Below, piece after piece: positions 1 to 8,870 of a stretch of 64,000 nt of DNA. How positions within the stretch are numbered: the first letter of the stretch is position 1; each line of letters opens with the position of its first letter. The notes under the pieces are model-generated. The model saw only the letters and a program-made list of their open reading frames with translations, had not been told where the DNA came from and did no database searches. This DNA comes from Desulfomicrobium sp. UBA5193 (GTDB taxonomy: Bacteria; Desulfobacterota; Desulfovibrionia; Desulfovibrionales; Desulfomicrobiaceae): contig DHWB01000007.1 of NCBI GenBank assembly GCA_002412965.1, forward strand, positions 1 through 64,000, written 5' to 3'. The translations under genes and the position numbers were made by a program.

Positions 1-90
1 AAGGCGCAAGGTAAAAATAAAGCCGATGTGTAGTCGTCTACATGAGGCTTTGATTTTTGCCGCGGCAACGCAGCAATCGCGCCTTTTTCA
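1..90. repeat. Partial copy of palindromic repeat element
   Basis: These 90 bases recur without mismatch at 139-228. The copy is cut by the window edge on the left. It contains a self-complementary core in which AAAAATAAAGCC faces GGCTTTGATTTTT around the palindromic ATGTGTAGTCGTCTACAT. The element lies just beyond the 3' end of the minus-strand kinase gene that ends at 236. Confidence 0.9.
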
Positions 91-112
91 TGAGTCACAC
101 CCAGCCCGCGAG

Positions 113-236
113 GCGGCTGTTCAAAAAGGTGCGAGTGCAAGGCGCAAGGTAAAAATAAAGCCGATGTGTAGTCGTCTACATGAGGCTTTGATTTTTGCCG
201 CGGCAACGCAGCAATCGCGCCTTTTTCAACAGCCGC
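113..236. repeat. Full copy of palindromic intergenic repeat element
   Basis: The outer arms GCGGCTGTTCAAAAAGG (113-129) and CCTTTTTCAACAGCCGC (220-236) are inverted copies with one mismatch. Inside is the 90-base block shared with 1-90. The whole element can fold into a long imperfect hairpin, and no open frame in it looks coding. It overlaps the last base of the neighbouring kinase gene, so it could also shape the 3' end of that transcript. A non-autonomous (MITE/REP-like) repeat is the likeliest nature. Confidence 0.8.
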
Positions 237-1129
237 TAGGCTTTGTTCAAGACAACGCCCAGCAGATTCCGCCCGGCCAGCATCGCCAGCGCCGTCTTGA
301 GATCGCCCTGCGCCGTCTTGCCCTCGTCCGCCACCAGCACGATCCCGTCCACGTATTCGGCAAAGACCAGCGCGTCCGGGATGCCCAGGAGGTGGGGGCA
401 GTCGAAGATGACGTAGCGGTCCGGGTAGCGGCTCTTCATTTCCGCCACCAGATTCTGCATCCGCGGCGAGCTGATGATGTCCACGGAGTCCTCCTGCGAC
501 GCGCCCGCAGGCAGGACCACGAGCTTGTCGATGCCCGGATTGACGAACAGGCTCTCCATGGGCAGGCCGCGCAGAAAATGATCCGACAGGCCGGGCCGGG
601 AGTCCATGCCCAGGCCGCAGGAGATCCCGGGCCAGCGCAGGTTGGCGTCGACCAGCAGCGCGGTCTGGCTCGCGTCGCGGGCGATGGTGATGGCCAGATT
701 CGTGGCCACGGTGGTCTTGCCCTCGGACCGGCCGGGGCTGGTGACCATGATCGTGTTCAAGCCCTTGGCGCGGGTCTGCTGCAGAATCCGGGTGCGCACG
801 ACGTTGAACGCGTCACGCAGCTCGCGCGGCGCAGAATCTCCCAGGAGCCGCCGCTCCTCCATCTTGTGAAAGCAGGCCTGTTCGATCTTGGTCTGCTCGT
901 AGTGCACTTCGACATTGTCCCGCCGCTCCCCGCCCCCGGTCCGAGGCATGGGCCTTGCGGGCTGCACGGGCGAAGCGGGCCGTGCACCCGGCGCGGCCAG
1001 CGCTGACGGTCCGACAGGTTCATCAAGCCAGGAGAGGTCGGATTCCTGAACGGTAAATCCGCCGACGTTGCCTTCGGCTGAACGCTGCGCTTCCTCGGCT
1101 TTTTCAAGGGCTTTGACAATCTTGCTCAT
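236..1129 (-). CDS. Exopolysaccharide tyrosine autokinase (CpsD/CapB type)
   Basis: A 297-residue cytoplasmic P-loop protein of the bacterial tyrosine-kinase family that pairs with the chain-length protein encoded just upstream and controls polysaccharide polymerisation and export. Walker A is visible as GRSEGKTT. The Walker A' segment reads LLVDANLR, with Asn where the family usually has the second Asp, and Walker B reads VIFDCP. The protein stops at VVLNKA, without the Tyr-rich tail of many CpsD/Wzc kinases. ATG at 1129 is chosen because the frame further upstream lies inside the Wzz gene and a purine-rich GAGGGGAT precedes this ATG. The gene resembles the XrtA-associated autokinase of exosortase loci; that assignment is inference from the neighbourhood. 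Confidence 0.85.
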   Translation of the reverse strand: MSKIVKALEKAEEAQRSAEGNVGGFTVQESDLSWLDEPVGPSALAAPGARPASPVQPARPMPRTGGGERRDNVEVHYEQTKIEQACFHKMEERRLLGDSAPRELRDAFNVVRTRILQQTRAKGLNTIMVTSPGRSEGKTTVATNLAITIARDASQTALLVDANLRWPGISCGLGMDSRPGLSDHFLRGLPMESLFVNPGIDKLVVLPAGASQEDSVDIISSPRMQNLVAEMKSRYPDRYVIFDCPHLLGIPDALVFAEYVDGIVLVADEGKTAQGDLKTALAMLAGRNLLGVVLNKA

Positions 1130-1139
1130 AATATCCCCT

Positions 1140-2876
1140 CTACGCTCCGAAGATGCGATCCATGATCTGGTAAAAAACGATGTCCAGCGGGCGCACGTAA
1201 ACGTGAATGAGACCCACGAGCAGTGCAAGCGCGGCCAGCATACCCGTGGCGGCCAGGGTGATCTTGCGCTTGCGTCTGGCCACCTCCGCGCCGGTCGCGA
1301 TGTATGGGATGGCCCCCAGGAGCGGGGCGTCGGTCAGGGCGCGCAGTGAACGCAACCCCCGCACGGACCCGTCCAGGGCCTCGGCCATGGCTCCGCAGCC
1401 AGCCCCGAAGCCGAGCGACATGACAAAACCGACCAGCATCAGGAGGCTGCGCTTGGGCTTGGAAGGCACTTCCGGGAGCATGGGCGGTTCGATCAGGGTC
1501 AGCTTCTCGCCGGCCTGTTCCTGCTCGAGCTCCTTGGAGTCCCGCGCGGCCATGAGCTTCTGCGAGGTCTCCTGAAATTTGGCCTGCGCGTTCTGGTGGT
1601 CGCGCTCCAGCTTGCGGTACTCCTGCTCGACGCGCGGCGCGTTCTCCAGCCGGCGGGTCAGCTCATCCTGGCGGCGGCGCAGATCGGCGAGCATGGCCTG
1701 CTGGCCCTGCAGGTCCATGTCCGTGGCCTGCAGCTGGCTCTTGAGCGCCATCCAGGCGGGATTGTCCGCACCTTCGGACATGGCGCTGGGGAGCTTGCGC
1801 CCAGCGCCGGCGCTGGCCTTGCGCTTCTCCAGGGCCGCGACCCGACGCTCGGAGGCCAGTACGTCCGGATGGTTCGCGCCGTACCTGGAATTGAGGTCCG
1901 AAAGCTTCGCCCGCTCGGCCGAGAGCTCCTCGGCCAGATCCACGGTCACCCCGGAGCCTTCCAGCGCCGCGATCTGCTCGCGCAGCTTGATGACCTCCGG
2001 ATGCTTGTCCGAATGCGTGGCCGTGAGGGACACGTACCTGGTCTGCAGGGCGCGCAGTTCCTCGGCCTGGGGCAGGACGCGCCCGCCGTCGGCCGTGACC
2101 AGGGTGCGCTGCGGCGTGACCGTGGCCAGCTGCCCTTCCAGGAAGGCCCGGCGCTCGAGGATGCCGCGAATGCTCTCCTGATGGGCCTGCACATCGCGCT
2201 CGATGCGGTCCAGGGTCTGCAGATTGAGCTGGGTCAACTCCGGCAGGGACCCCAGATGCTCTTCCTTGAAGCGGGCGATCAGCTCCTCGGACTGGGCAAC
2301 CTCTTCACGCTGGGCCGCGACCTGCTTTTCGAGGAAGGAATAGGCCGTGGACGCCTTCTCCTCGCGGTTTTTCAGATTCTCTTCCAGAAAAAGGGAGACA
2401 AGGGTGTTGGTGGTCTGCAGCACCTTGGCCGGATTCGTGCCCTCGAAGGTCACGGCGAAGGCGATGGTCGCCGTGGACGGGCGCCCGGTGTTGCTCATCA
2501 CCTCGGCCTGGATGGGCTCCATGGTGATGTCTTTTCGCATCATGGCCACCAGGGCCTCGGAGGTCATGGTCTTGCGTTCGTCCTGGTACAGGCCCACGCG
2601 CTCGATGATGCTCATCAGGTTGGCGCGGTTCAGGACCACCTGCATGATGGTCTGCAGCCGCTCCTCCACAAACCCGGTCACGGTGGAGCGCACAAGCTCC
2701 TGCGGCACCTCCTGCCCCTCAATCAGGATGGTGGCCGAAGACTGGTACTTGGCGGGCAGAAACGCCACCACCACGGCAATGACGACAAACGCGGCCACGG
2801 CAGGCAAGACCATCTGCCAAACACGACGGCGGATCACGCCGATCAGATATCCGATCTCTGTTTCTTCGGAGGACAT
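1140..2876 (-). CDS. Polysaccharide chain-length determinant (Wzz family)
   Basis: A 578-residue inner-membrane protein that sets polysaccharide chain length and co-polymerises with the kinase downstream. A transmembrane helix near residues 16-36 is followed by a large periplasmic region rich in Glu, Gln, Leu and Arg, predicted to form long coiled coils (about 180-460). A Pro-rich PPMLPEVPSKPKR stretch leads into a second membrane helix near 480-500, and a further one lies near 543-565. The length and the long coiled coil fit the exosortase-associated Wzz type better than short O-antigen Wzz proteins. The start is ATG at 2876. Only 10 bases separate it from the kinase gene, so the two are co-transcribed. 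Confidence 0.88.
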   Translation of the reverse strand: MSSEETEIGYLIGVIRRRVWQMVLPAVAAFVVIAVVVAFLPAKYQSSATILIEGQEVPQELVRSTVTGFVEERLQTIMQVVLNRANLMSIIERVGLYQDERKTMTSEALVAMMRKDITMEPIQAEVMSNTGRPSTATIAFAVTFEGTNPAKVLQTTNTLVSLFLEENLKNREEKASTAYSFLEKQVAAQREEVAQSEELIARFKEEHLGSLPELTQLNLQTLDRIERDVQAHQESIRGILERRAFLEGQLATVTPQRTLVTADGGRVLPQAEELRALQTRYVSLTATHSDKHPEVIKLREQIAALEGSGVTVDLAEELSAERAKLSDLNSRYGANHPDVLASERRVAALEKRKASAGAGRKLPSAMSEGADNPAWMALKSQLQATDMDLQGQQAMLADLRRRQDELTRRLENAPRVEQEYRKLERDHQNAQAKFQETSQKLMAARDSKELEQEQAGEKLTLIEPPMLPEVPSKPKRSLLMLVGFVMSLGFGAGCGAMAEALDGSVRGLRSLRALTDAPLLGAIPYIATGAEVARRKRKITLAATGMLAALALLVGLIHVYVRPLDIVFYQIMDRIFGA

Positions 2877-3080
2877 TCAAACTCCTTGATATTGTGGTGA
2901 ATGAACAAACGCGGCGAGGACAAGCGCCTCGGCGGACGCAGTTCGAGCGAAGGCCGGGGCAATCCCGTCTCTCCCCAGGCCCTCATCCCCCGCCTTTCCC
3001 ATTCACTCTTCATTATTTTTCAGCGCCATGCGCGCGGAGGCCGTCGAAGCGGCTTGCGCCCGACAACCCGCCAGGTCCCC

Positions 3081-4247
3081 CTAGAGAACGAAAGGCAGCT
3101 CCACGACATAGTTCAGGTAGATCCGATTGCGGTCCGTAACCTCATCGGCCTCGATATTGTCTTCACGGCTGAACAGGTACCCGCCCTCCACAAAACTGTC
3201 CTCGCTCAGGCGATAGCGCGCGGTCGGTCCGAGGGAGTAAGTGCGGGTGTTTTCATCCTGCACCAGTCCGGCTGTGCTGGACATGTACCAGGCCAGCTGC
3301 AGCCCGAGGTAGAGCCGTTCGGACATGTTGCGCCCGAAGCTCGCCCGCAGGCGGTCGCGGGTGATCAGTTCGCCGTAGGTCGAGGGTGACTCGGACCTGT
3401 CCGCGGTCAGGTTCAGCCGCCAGACCTCGTCGGTCCAGGTGGCCGAGACCGAGCCCGAGAAGGTCAGCTGATCGTCGTCGATGCTTGAGCCACGATCAAA
3501 ATTCACTTCGGACGAGGTCTGACTGAACCCGCCCATGACCTGAAATTCCAGAGTCTCCATGGCCTTCCAGGCGAAGCCGGCGAGCCCGGTCAGGACGCGC
3601 TGCTCCGTGTCGCCGTCCGGGCGGTCGAAGCTGTACCGCTGCCCGCCCGCCTGACCGATGATGCGCCACAGGCCGTCGCCCAGGGCATGGCTTAAGGTCG
3701 AGGTCAGGCCGAAGACGTTGTAGTCGGTGGAGTCCGAACGCTCGTACCGCACCATGTTCGCGCTGCCGTCCAAGGCCAGTTCGTCGCGTTCGGTCAGGCG
3801 CAGGGTCAGGCCGGGACTCGCGCTGTAGCTGTTGCGCGCGATTGTCTCCGTGACGATACCCGACTCGTCGAACTCGTCCTCGATCGTGTGGTCGCGCACC
3901 CACTGCGCGCCCATGCGCACGGTCAAAAGCTCGCTCAAATCATGGGAGACGTCCACGCCGAGCTTGGCGTTTTCGCGGTTGAACTCATCCTCGTCAAGGT
4001 ACTGGAATGCGTCGAGGCGGCCCTGCAGCATAAGGCTCGTCACCTCGCTCTCCAGTTCGACCTTGAAGGCCGGGGAGAGCATCAGCTCCGCGTCGGACTC
4101 GCCCTGGCCCAGGGTGTTGTCGTCATACGCTCCGCGCACCCCGATGGAGGGCGTGACCTTGGTTTCGCACACGCCCGTGGACGCGGCCAATCCAAAAACA
4201 AGAACACCGGCCAGGAGCCGGACGAGATTGTGCATGATGAGAGGCAT
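3081..4247 (-). CDS. Outer-membrane beta-barrel protein of the EPS locus
   Basis: About 388 residues: a signal peptide (hydrophobic stretch ending near STGVCE) and then alternating polar/hydrophobic strands that end in the aromatic-containing VELPFVL, typical of an outer-membrane barrel. It probably forms or supports the export channel of the exopolysaccharide machinery. It resembles the outer-membrane proteins of PEP-CTERM/exosortase EPS operons, which is inference. The start is uncertain: ATG at 4247, ATG at 4235, or a TTG at 4262 overlapping the stop of the preceding gene are all possible, none with a good Shine-Dalgarno, so translational coupling is likely. Confidence 0.72.
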   Translation of the reverse strand: MPLIMHNLVRLLAGVLVFGLAASTGVCETKVTPSIGVRGAYDDNTLGQGESDAELMLSPAFKVELESEVTSLMLQGRLDAFQYLDEDEFNRENAKLGVDVSHDLSELLTVRMGAQWVRDHTIEDEFDESGIVTETIARNSYSASPGLTLRLTERDELALDGSANMVRYERSDSTDYNVFGLTSTLSHALGDGLWRIIGQAGGQRYSFDRPDGDTEQRVLTGLAGFAWKAMETLEFQVMGGFSQTSSEVNFDRGSSIDDDQLTFSGSVSATWTDEVWRLNLTADRSESPSTYGELITRDRLRASFGRNMSERLYLGLQLAWYMSSTAGLVQDENTRTYSLGPTARYRLSEDSFVEGGYLFSREDNIEADEVTDRNRIYLNYVVELPFVL

Positions 4248-4258
4248 CCCGGAGAAGA

Positions 4259-4816
4259 TCAAGGTACAAGCACGATGTCGCCGGGCTGAAGCAGCACGTT
4301 CTGCTCCAGGCCCTTGCCGTCCGCGACACGGTCGTAATCAAAGGACAGGTAATGCTGACCGCCGGCCTTGTCGGTGCGCACGACGCGGATCGATCCGGTG
4401 GAGGCGTACGGGTTCATGCCGCCGGCCAGAGCCAGGGCATGCAGCACGTACATGGGACCGTCCATGGGATACATGCCGGGCTTTTGCACCTTGCCCACCA
4501 CGGACACGCGGGGGCTGCGCGACTCGAGCAGCATGACCGTCACGGGCGCGCCGTGGATGTACTCGTCGATTTTGGCTTCGAGGCCGGCCCGCAGTTCATC
4601 GACGCTGACCCCTGCCGCCTGCATGTCGCCGACAAGGGGAAAGGAGATCATGCCGTCGGGACGGACCAGCACCTTGCGGACCAGGCTCTCGTCGCCCCAA
4701 ACCGAAATCTCGAGCACGTCGCCGCTGCCGAGCGGAAAGCTCGCGCCCTGACTGGCATGGGCGGAAGCGGAAAAGAGAAGAAAAAACACCATTCCAAAAC
4801 GCATGGCAAACAACAT
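4259..4816 (-). CDS. Polysaccharide export protein (Wza-like, SLBB domain)
   Basis: A 185-residue exported protein with a signal peptide (MLFAMRFGMVFFLLF through SAHA), a Poly_export domain (GSGDVLEISVWGDESL, then VRPDGMISFPLVGD) and an SLBB segment (VSVVGKVQKPGMYPM). It would form the outer-membrane/periplasmic conduit for the polymer. ATG at 4816 is preferred over the one at 4840 because AGGAG sits at the right distance upstream of it. It is the first gene of the minus-strand EPS operon visible here; the order export protein, barrel, Wzz, kinase matches known EPS loci. No exosortase or glycosyltransferase is inside the window. Confidence 0.87.
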   Translation of the reverse strand: MLFAMRFGMVFFLLFSASAHASQGASFPLGSGDVLEISVWGDESLVRKVLVRPDGMISFPLVGDMQAAGVSVDELRAGLEAKIDEYIHGAPVTVMLLESRSPRVSVVGKVQKPGMYPMDGPMYVLHALALAGGMNPYASTGSIRVVRTDKAGGQHYLSFDYDRVADGKGLEQNVLLQPGDIVLVP

Positions 4817-4982
4817 GAAGACTCCTGTATCAAAAATCATTTTCTCTTTATCGTCGTCACAGTAAAGAAGATAATTTGTTTATCTTTACAGAGGCGGAAT
4901 TCAACGCCTCCATCACTCTTCATTCACCAACCACTCGTCACCATTCACTTGCTTGGCGCTGCGAAACGACAAGCACACATTT

Positions 4983-5435
4983 TTAGCAGCCAGCCAGATC
5001 AGGGACAGGCCCCCGAAACACGGCGCCTATGATCACGCCCACATCGCCCATGACCCTGCGACAGGCAGTGCAGGCCAGGTGCAAGGGTTTGGCGTGCTCT
5101 GAAAATTGAAAAAGGACGTCAAATTCCCGTCCTGCCTTGAAACTCTCGGGCTCGCCCGCATTCAGCAGCAAACCGATGCCCGTGGCCGAGATATCCCGCA
5201 CCTGTGCCACGCGATACCGCCCTTTGCGGCCGTCCTGCTCCAGGGTATGGATCACCGCGAAAACAGAGAGGTTCCGCCGGCTGGCCGCCCTGCGCTCCTC
5301 CCCGGGCCTGCCGGCCTGATCGGATGGTCCCGAATCTGCCGCGGCCGTGCCTGGCGATGCAGCGCCGTCGGACTCCTCGCGCAAAAATCGATCAAAATCC
5401 GCGTTCAACAACTGGGGGGGGCGATTGTCTGTCAC
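4983..5435 (-). CDS. PilZ-domain protein
   Basis: A 150-residue protein with a PilZ fold, the cyclic-di-GMP-binding domain. The RRNLSVF segment provides the arginine pair and VRDISATGIGLLL matches the D/NxSxxG motif; both lie in the C-terminal two thirds. The N-terminal 55 residues look disordered and rich in Ala, Ser, Pro and Gly. The start is GTG at 5435, chosen because AGGGAG lies at proper spacing; the frame remains open further upstream without a better signal. Its place between an EPS operon and a sigma-54 regulator suggests c-di-GMP input to polysaccharide production (inference). Confidence 0.8.
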   Translation of the reverse strand: MTDNRPPQLLNADFDRFLREESDGAASPGTAAADSGPSDQAGRPGEERRAASRRNLSVFAVIHTLEQDGRKGRYRVAQVRDISATGIGLLLNAGEPESFKAGREFDVLFQFSEHAKPLHLACTACRRVMGDVGVIIGAVFRGPVPDLAGC

Positions 5436-5879
5436 GGGAACTCCCTGATTATTTTCTGTAAATACATGAAAGAATTGTGCCACCCTGACAATTTGCCGGT
5501 CCAGGGCCCGCAATCGCGCCAGGCGCGTGAATCCGGCGTTGCAGCCACAGCCCCCTGTCCGACAAAACAGGACTCAATCCGGGCGAACACAAACAGGCTC
5601 CCGGCCATCTGTCCAGCCCAATCAGACACCCATGATCTTGGGATGTTATACATGTTCACATGACTGACAGGTGAACACAAAACTTCACGCTTCACATTTA
5701 TTCAAGATTCATGTAGGCGCACAAATCTCGTGAATACATTTCGCATAACATATTGGAACATGCAAATGTCATACACGGAAGAGATGTTTCAACCTGATAC
5801 ACATTCGTCCTGCATGACTGTCATACATTCTTGACTTTTTTAGTCCACATGACTTCGCCATCCAGAGGCAAAAGAGCTT
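5436..5879. promoter_or_regulatory. Divergent control region with inverted repeat
   Basis: A 444-base non-coding, AT-rich stretch between the PilZ gene and the plus-strand sigma-54 regulator. It contains a perfect inverted repeat TGTTCAC-N11-GTGAACA at 5653-5677, a candidate operator. I saw no convincing sigma-54 (TGGCAC-N5-TTGC) promoter on either strand. Confidence 0.45.
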
Positions 5880-7607
5880 ATGGCTTCAGTACTCATCATC
5901 CACGAACGCAAAGACGTTTGCCTGTTACTAAGCCCTGTCATTGAAGGCAACGGGCATACGTGCGCTTCGCTTTCCTCCTGCGATGACGCCATCGACGTTC
6001 TCAAAAGTGTCGCGTATGACATCGTCATTCTTGATATCGACATCACCGACAAACCGGAGCAGGCCATTTTGGCCCTCGCCAAAACCAAATCCAGGCCCCA
6101 CATTCTGGTCATCACCAACGGCTGCAATCCCGAAATCCTGGAACAGGCCATCCTCGCCGGCGCATGGGACGTCATCTGCGCGCCGTTCACCCATGAAGAA
6201 CTTGAGCAGGCCATCAACCGCTGCATGTTTCACCGCCGCGCACAGCACGTGGTCAACGCGCAGGACTCCATCAAACGCGAAGCCATCCTCGGCACGAGCC
6301 CCTGCCTTGACCATTGCCTCAAGCGTATCTCCGCCGCAGCTCACAGCAACGTGAGCGTCCTCATCCTGGGTGAAACCGGAACCGGCAAGGAACTTTTCGC
6401 CAACGCCATCCACGAAAACAGCGCCAGGGCCACGCAAAATTTCATAGTCGTCGACTGCACGAACATCCCAAAGACGTTGGCCGAGAGCCTGCTCTTCGGC
6501 CATGAGCGAGGGTCGTTCACGGGCGCGGGCGAATCGCGAGAGGGGCTCTTCAAGCAGGCCGACGGCGGCACGATCTTTCTTGATGAAATCGGCGATCTCG
6601 ATTTCGAGGTGCAAAAATCGCTGTTGCGGGTACTGCAGGAACGCAAGTTCCGCCCGCTCAGCTCAAAAAAGGAAATAATCAGCGATTTCAGGCTGGTTGC
6701 AGCGACAAACAGAAACCTGGAAGCCATGGTCAAAAAAGGGGCCTTCCGCAAGGACCTGTACCATCGCCTGTGCACCAGCGTCATACATCTGCCCCCCCTG
6801 CGCGACCGCAGGGAAGACATCCTGCCCATCGCGAACTTCCATGTCCGCAACATCTCCGCGGAGCTGGAGTGCCCCGAAAAAGAGATCTCCTATGAGCTGC
6901 ACCATGCCCTGACCCTTTACGACTGGCCCGGCAACGTGCGCGAACTGATCAACGTGCTGCACGCGACGGTGCATAACGCCATCGGGGAATATCGGCTCTA
7001 CCCCCAGCACCTGCCCGTGAACATCCGCACCAGGGTGCTGCTCAAACGCTCGGGCAGGCCGATTACGGACGGCTACCTCGTCGCTTCGCAGCCCTCCCCA
7101 TGCGCGGGCCAAGGCCGCCGGGAGTCCGACTGTCCGTGCTTGCCGCCCCTGGACACGCAAACACCCTCACAGCCCGCGCCCATGGCGGCCTTCCCGGCCC
7201 GGAGCGACGCGGATGCCGCTCCTGACGCTCGCGCGTTCTCCAGCCACGCCCCCTGCGCGATGGCCTTCCCCGCTCCGTCAAACCCGGCCCATATGCACCG
7301 GGGGCTGCGTGGCGATCCCTCGCAGCACAAGCCGGACAACGGCTTTGCACACATCGAAGGCCCTTACGCCGCGCTCCCCTTCGCTGCGCTCGCAGCTCCA
7401 GAAAGCGAACTGCTCCCCCTGCGCGCAGTCCGGGAATTGGCAATGCAGGAAGTTGAGACCGCGTACCTTCAGCGCCTCATCGCCAGCAGCCAGGGAAGCT
7501 TCCAGCGCGCCCTGACCATCTCCGGCCTCTCGCGGGCGCGACTCTACGACCTGCTCAGCAAGCACCAGCTCTCCATCAGCGGAAACGTTGACGGAAGTTC
7601 GAACTGA
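5880..7607 (+). CDS. Sigma-54-dependent regulator with degenerate receiver domain
   Basis: A 575-residue NtrC-type activator. Residues 1-120 are receiver-like: the phospho-acceptor Asp is present (VILDIDI), but the acidic pair near the N-terminus is replaced by HE (LIIHERKD), so phosphorylation may be altered. The AAA+ domain has Walker A GETGTGKE near 163, a GSFTGA version of the sigma-54 contact loop near 211, and Walker B FLDEIGD. A long, low-complexity Pro/Ala/Ser linker (about 390-500) joins it to a Fis-type helix-turn-helix (about 525-570). Its position beside the EPS export genes recalls the PEP-CTERM-box regulators of exosortase loci, so EPS control is plausible but unproven. Confidence 0.87.
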   Translation: MASVLIIHERKDVCLLLSPVIEGNGHTCASLSSCDDAIDVLKSVAYDIVILDIDITDKPEQAILALAKTKSRPHILVITNGCNPEILEQAILAGAWDVICAPFTHEELEQAINRCMFHRRAQHVVNAQDSIKREAILGTSPCLDHCLKRISAAAHSNVSVLILGETGTGKELFANAIHENSARATQNFIVVDCTNIPKTLAESLLFGHERGSFTGAGESREGLFKQADGGTIFLDEIGDLDFEVQKSLLRVLQERKFRPLSSKKEIISDFRLVAATNRNLEAMVKKGAFRKDLYHRLCTSVIHLPPLRDRREDILPIANFHVRNISAELECPEKEISYELHHALTLYDWPGNVRELINVLHATVHNAIGEYRLYPQHLPVNIRTRVLLKRSGRPITDGYLVASQPSPCAGQGRRESDCPCLPPLDTQTPSQPAPMAAFPARSDADAAPDARAFSSHAPCAMAFPAPSNPAHMHRGLRGDPSQHKPDNGFAHIEGPYAALPFAALAAPESELLPLRAVRELAMQEVETAYLQRLIASSQGSFQRALTISGLSRARLYDLLSKHQLSISGNVDGSSN

Positions 7608-7678
7608 CAGGATCCACGCGTTCAATCTCCCTGACAGACAACAGGCCATCGCCCCCCCTTCCCTTTCATGACTCAGGC

Positions 7679-8035
7679 TCAAAGATGAGTGTGCTTTTTT
7701 GCCGGGCCCGTCTCCATCACTGGGGCTGTCTCGCCGAGCAGCACAGCCTGAGCCCTTCCCGCAAAATCACGAAAACGCAGTGCGAACTCGCGCAGGCGTT
7801 GGTTCAGTGGTTCAGACAGGTTCATGAAAAAAGACTCCATGAACCGGAAGATGACCAGCGCCGGTCCAAATTGCTCCTCGCACACCGTTTGCAATTCCGC
7901 GCACATCGACCCATCACATTTTTCGCGGGATGATCCCAACTGCCCGGGACCATCCTCCTCATCGTCGTTGCCGAAAGCATCAGCGCCGCGCAGAAGGATC
8001 ACGTCGATTCCAACAATCCACGTGGAGAATGTCAT
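7679..8035 (-). CDS. Hypothetical protein
   Basis: An open frame of 118 codons whose third-position GC bias and residue pattern (for example FRFMESFFMNLSEPLNQRLREF) look coding. No family was recognised. The ATG at 8035 overlaps, head to head, the ATG of the plus-strand Cys-rich gene (both within CATG at 8033-8036). That is unusual, and a shorter form starting at 7906 (75 residues) is equally possible. Neither start has a good ribosome site. It is convergent with the sigma-54 regulator gene. Confidence 0.45.
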   Translation of the reverse strand: MTFSTWIVGIDVILLRGADAFGNDDEEDGPGQLGSSREKCDGSMCAELQTVCEEQFGPALVIFRFMESFFMNLSEPLNQRLREFALRFRDFAGRAQAVLLGETAPVMETGPAKKHTHL

Positions 8036-8681
8036 GCTGAATCAGGATATCAGACCGGGTCGAAGCGCAACAGCGTCGGAAAATGAACCAACCCAGGCAG
8101 AGCCCCTGGGTCTGGAATTGGAAATCATGCGCAAAATCGAGGAAGAAATGCAGCGCCTCCTCCTGAACGGACCGCACGAAGATATCCATTTCGCCGGACT
8201 GTGCTTCCAGAAGGCCCGGCGAAACGTCCTCTCGCGCCTTGAGCTGCGCAGGCCTCCGGCAAAGACATGCTGCCTGTGCGGCAGGGATTTCAAACAACTG
8301 GGCGGAGGGCGCATCGTGGCCCAGAGAGTGAGGGGAATAGGCCTCGCGGACAGGCATATGGCTGGCGAACTGACGAGCGCTCAAAGCCGCACGCTCCAGA
8401 TCTTCGACAATCTGCATGCCATTGTCTGGGGCGAAAAAGAACTCTGGACGGACGAAGCCGTTAGCCGGGTCACGGAACAGCTCCAAAACGGAGCGCATCC
8501 ATGGATGTGCTCCCACTGTACAAACCGCACCTGCCACGCCTGCGGGATACCCCTCAAGCGGCCATCCGCTTCCGACATCCTGACCGATCAGGGTGAAGTC
8601 ATTTACGTGCCGGAGCTCGGCCTCACTGCGGGATGCGACTATCCGCGCTGCCCGAATTTCAAGAAGGGGCGACCCGCATGA
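8034..8681 (+). CDS. Cys-rich zinc-ribbon-like hypothetical protein
   Basis: A 215-residue protein with a Glu-rich N-terminal helix (about 25-45) and several cysteine clusters: CCLC at 79-82, CSHC and CHAC near 159-170, and CDYPRC near 200. The spacing suggests one or two zinc ribbons and hence a nucleic-acid or protein interaction role. No named family was recognised. ATG at 8034 is chosen because GGAG lies six bases upstream; the frame is open further upstream but there it looks like the antisense of the minus-strand gene. Confidence 0.7.
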   Translation: MLNQDIRPGRSATASENEPTQAEPLGLELEIMRKIEEEMQRLLLNGPHEDIHFAGLCFQKARRNVLSRLELRRPPAKTCCLCGRDFKQLGGGRIVAQRVRGIGLADRHMAGELTSAQSRTLQIFDNLHAIVWGEKELWTDEAVSRVTEQLQNGAHPWMCSHCTNRTCHACGIPLKRPSASDILTDQGEVIYVPELGLTAGCDYPRCPNFKKGRPA

Positions 8682-8790
8682 CTGAAATGGTTCAAACGCA
8701 CAGGCTCAACCCGCTCTCCCCTCACGACCACGGAGATATCTTGCGATGAAGAGGTTCTTCGACGTCTGAGATGGAATTGACCGGCCTCGA

Positions 8791-8870
8791 TCACTTTGCG
8801 GGCACCAGATCGACACCCATAGACTGCCCGGCCTTCGCGAAGGAACAGGACCGAACAGGCTCGTAAACAT
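8791..8870 (-). pseudogene. Remnant of a radical SAM protein (N-terminal fragment)
   Basis: Reading down from 8870, the minus strand encodes MFTSLFGPVPSRR. After a frameshift near 8830 it encodes SMGVDLVPAK and then a stop at 8791-8793. This matches the conserved start GPVPSRRLGRSLGVDLVP of a widespread radical SAM family (established family knowledge). The CxxxCxxC cluster that should follow is absent, so only a frameshifted N-terminal scrap survives. Confidence 0.6.

Noticed and set aside
1596..2900. Long plus-strand open frame
   Set aside because: It is antisense to the Wzz gene; composition and His/Gln/Gly-rich translation are shadow-like and no family matches.
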